From assembly GCF_001625305.1 (NCBI RefSeq), contig NW_017802636.1, positions 603,725-667,724 of the forward strand: DNA of 64,000 nt. The letters are read 5' to 3'. The first letter of the stretch is position 1. Each line of letters starts with the position of its first letter. Below the pieces are notes generated by a model. The model made no database searches. It was not told the origin of the DNA and saw nothing but the letters and a program-made list of their open reading frames with translations. The translations under genes were made by a program, and so were the position numbers. The stretch comes from Branchiostoma belcheri. Lineage: Eukaryota > Chordata > Leptocardii > Amphioxiformes > Branchiostomatidae. This document shows, piece after piece, positions 61,661 through 64,000 of this stretch.

Positions 61661-63818
61661 GGTGTTCTTCAACTGTAATGCCTGTGGGCAGACTGTGAAG
61701 AAGAACCAGGTAGAGAAACACTACCTCACCGCCTGCCGCAGCTGTGACATGCTGTCATGTCTGGACTGTGGCAAGGACTTCTGGTAAGTTTCCGCCTAAG
61801 CATTGACACTGCTTTTCTATTTCTTTTCTACTACTCTTCCATTCAGCTGCTTCCATGTGAGTAATAAAAGTGTACTGTAATGAAAAAGTAATGTTATATC
61901 TACCAACTATCTACAGTATCCGCAATTAATTTGATAAGAGATTAAGAAATCATCAAGAAGTGATATTGACTTTTTGGACATTAGATGACAAATCATTATC
62001 ACTCCTCATCTTTCTCTTATAGTTATACATCATTAAATTAAGTGTTGATTATAAGTGATCACATGTGCATTCACAATGTACTTCAGCATGATCCTACATT
62101 TGTGACCCATACTACAGGGGAGATGACTACAAGACCCACACACAGTGTATCAGTGAAGAAGACAAGTATGGAGGGAAGGGCATCACAGGACACAGGATGA
62201 CCAAGGGGGAGGCCAAGCAGGATGCCTGGCTAAAAGTAGGTCAAATCTTATTTTGTACTTGTAAAAAGTACTAAAAACCCAACATACAATATATGTTTGA
62301 TGACTTTTAAATGTAAAATGTTATTTCTTTTTTTGCTCTTGTTCCTTTGTTGACAGTTGACACTTTAATACTGTGTGTATGAAAGAGTTGGCTTAATGCA
62401 TGCAATGCCTGTTCTGTTTCTGTAGCAAGTGCAGAAGTCCATGAATGATGCCAATGCTTCTCCACAAGTGAGAAATCTGTGGGAGAGACTTTCACAGTAT
62501 TCCAACATTCCCAGGAAGAAGGCCAAGTTTGAGGTATGTGTTGGGTGAGGCTACTCCACTGTATAGCTGTGTAAGCCCTGACTGTAAGGTTTGATCCACT
62601 CACGCTGGGATGGATCTCTACTCTTTCCAATATGTGTGGTGCTCAAGGTGCAGTTTTACTCAAGCATGGGACCTCCGTCTTTCGAATTCCATCCAATCTG
62701 AGAGGGACAGAATCATGTGAGTAAACAGTGTCAAGTGCCTTTCCCGAGGGCATAAAATTGGGGCCTGCTAGAGATTCAAACCCAGAAAAATTACAAATTG
62801 TTAAGATAATAATTTAAAGTTTTTTTCCCTGTCACAGAACTTTGTGAAGAACAGTTTACGGATCCACAACAACCATCTAGTGACCCAGGTGTGGGAGGTG
62901 TTTTCTGCTGCACAGCAACAACAACAGAAGGAACAACAGAAAAAACAGAAGTCGGTCTGTGTGTGTTGTTACTCAGTTTGTTAGTATCACTGATTCACCA
63001 GTGTGTTAACTTGATTTCCAACTTTTCAAAGTTGCAGTCACTAACGGAGAATATTATGGCAAAATGTTATATAAATTTTTGTGTAATCTTGCAGTAGAAA
63101 AGCTATTTAGACTGTCTGCTGTAGATGGTTTGTTAGTGTGGTCACTTGAAAAACTAAACTGTTTGATGTTCATGTCCTTTTTCAGGAATCAGAACAAAAG
63201 GACAAAGAAGAAGTTATTAAAGATCAGTTGACAGAAGAGAAAAACTTGGACAGTGATTCCAAGGAAGACAGTGGTAAGATCAGTAAACGTCAGAGGAAGG
63301 AAGAAAGGAGACTGAAGGCCAACAAGAAAGAGAAAAAAGACAGGTCTAAGAAAAATGGTGATGCTGAGACAGTTCCAAAGCAAAAGAAGCAGAAAAAGAG
63401 CAAGAAGACAGAAGAAAATGTACTGGAAAATGGTTCAATAGAGAGAAAAAAGGAGGACGAAAAGATGGAAAATGATGATGCCCTCAGTCCTCAAAAAGCC
63501 AAGAAGAAGAAAAGAAAGCACCAAGACCTTGAAGAAGATACAGGCAAAGAGAAAATTGCAGAAGACAGTAGTGAGCTTTACATAGATTTTATGTATGCTA
63601 TATGTGGTTGTCTTTTCAAAATCTTATTTAGTTGTCAAAGTTATTGTTTGTTTTCATTGTTATAATGCTACTGCTAGTGTTGACAGGAAGTATCAGTAAG
63701 ATGTACATTACCATATATGTTTTCAAATTAGATATAGACAACAGTGGAGAGCAACCAAAGAAGAAAAAGAAAAAGTTGGAACAACCAGAAGAGGATGTGG
63801 AGCAACCGTCCAAACCAG
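61661..63818 (+). CDS. LYAR: Cell growth-regulating nucleolar protein LYAR, 5' exons (gene runs off the window)
   Basis: LYAR is a nucleolar zinc-finger protein linked to rRNA synthesis and processing. Exons: 61661-61783, 62118-62235, 62426-62533, 62838-about 62954, 63186-63570, 63732-63818, with more beyond. The start is the ATG of MVFFNCNACGQTVKK, in a good context (CCACCATGG). Two LYAR-type zinc fingers occupy the first 60 residues (CNACGQ...HYLTACRSC, then CLDCGKDFW across the first intron into GDDYKTHTQC). KNSLRIHNN and TQVWEVFSAA match the conserved central segment. A long Lys/Glu-rich region with nuclear-localisation-like clusters (KKKKRKH, KKKKKK) follows. The donor of the fourth exon is the least certain boundary. 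The conserved C-terminal winged-helix-like domain is not in the window. Family assignment is firm. Confidence 0.9.
62640..62790. repeat. Candidate dispersed repeat in a LYAR intron
   Basis: AGTGCCTTTCCCGAGGGCAT and GATTCAAACCCAGA look like parts of a dispersed SINE-type repeat with a tRNA-like T-arm phrase. No second copy is present in this window, so the call rests on resemblance only. Confidence 0.25.
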
Positions 63819-64000
63819 GTATAGGTCAGCTCATATTGCCTTAGCACTAGTGCTGCATACCCATTCAATTTAATAATGAAACTAGTACACATGATAACTG
63901 TTTAAAATATTTGTTGGGAAACAGACACAGACATAACTTGTATGGAAGATGAAACTCTTGCTATAGGAAATGTGCCAATAGCATGTTTGATATTATGATA

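Overview
The window is eukaryotic, very probably from a lancelet (Branchiostoma, cephalochordate). The evidence is intron-rich genes with GT-AG boundaries, proteins close to vertebrate orthologues (TCERG1, SAXO, YKT6, ISYNA1, LYAR), TRIM-NHL genes, and many small repeats in introns. No species marker was read, so this is an inference. I rebuilt exons by hand from splice sites, reading phase and family knowledge; in every multi-exon gene the exon phases agree except at the two points noted below.

Layout. 1-4483: no exon recognised, probably upstream intron of TCERG1. 4484-12112 (+): the last 12 coding exons of TCERG1 (third WW domain and all six FF domains). 13904-22853 (-): a complete 12-exon SAXO gene (axonemal microtubule stabiliser). 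23818-26891 and 30612-35702 (-): two neighbouring RING/B-box/coiled-coil/NHL (TRIM-NHL) E3 ligase genes in the same orientation, with entirely different intron positions. 39495-42813 (-): YKT6 R-SNARE with a long 3' UTR. 47955-53266 (+): inositol-3-phosphate synthase (ISYNA1). 53685-60602: a direct tandem duplication of about 3.4 kb, each unit carrying a small stathmin-like gene on the - strand; the left copy is broken, the right copy looks intact. An alanine tRNA gene (anticodon CGC) closes the right unit, and only its 3' end survives at the junction between units. 61661 to the window end (+): the 5' part of LYAR.

The genes are mostly unrelated housekeeping or cilia genes; apart from the TRIM pair and the stathmin pair there is no sign of a functional cluster. 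The most notable signals are these. (1) The last exon of YKT6 is one base short, so the reading frame misses the prenylation box. (2) The last recognisable exon of ISYNA1 has a similar one-base deficit. Both may be assembly errors. (3) The tandem-duplication breakpoint lies inside a tRNA gene. (4) The stathmin-like protein has a Cys-Cys membrane-anchor-like N-terminus. (5) The two TRIM-NHL paralogues share no intron position. (6) Several undescribed-looking inverted-repeat elements are present. Two runs of N (17697-17796 and 30015-30034) are assembly gaps.
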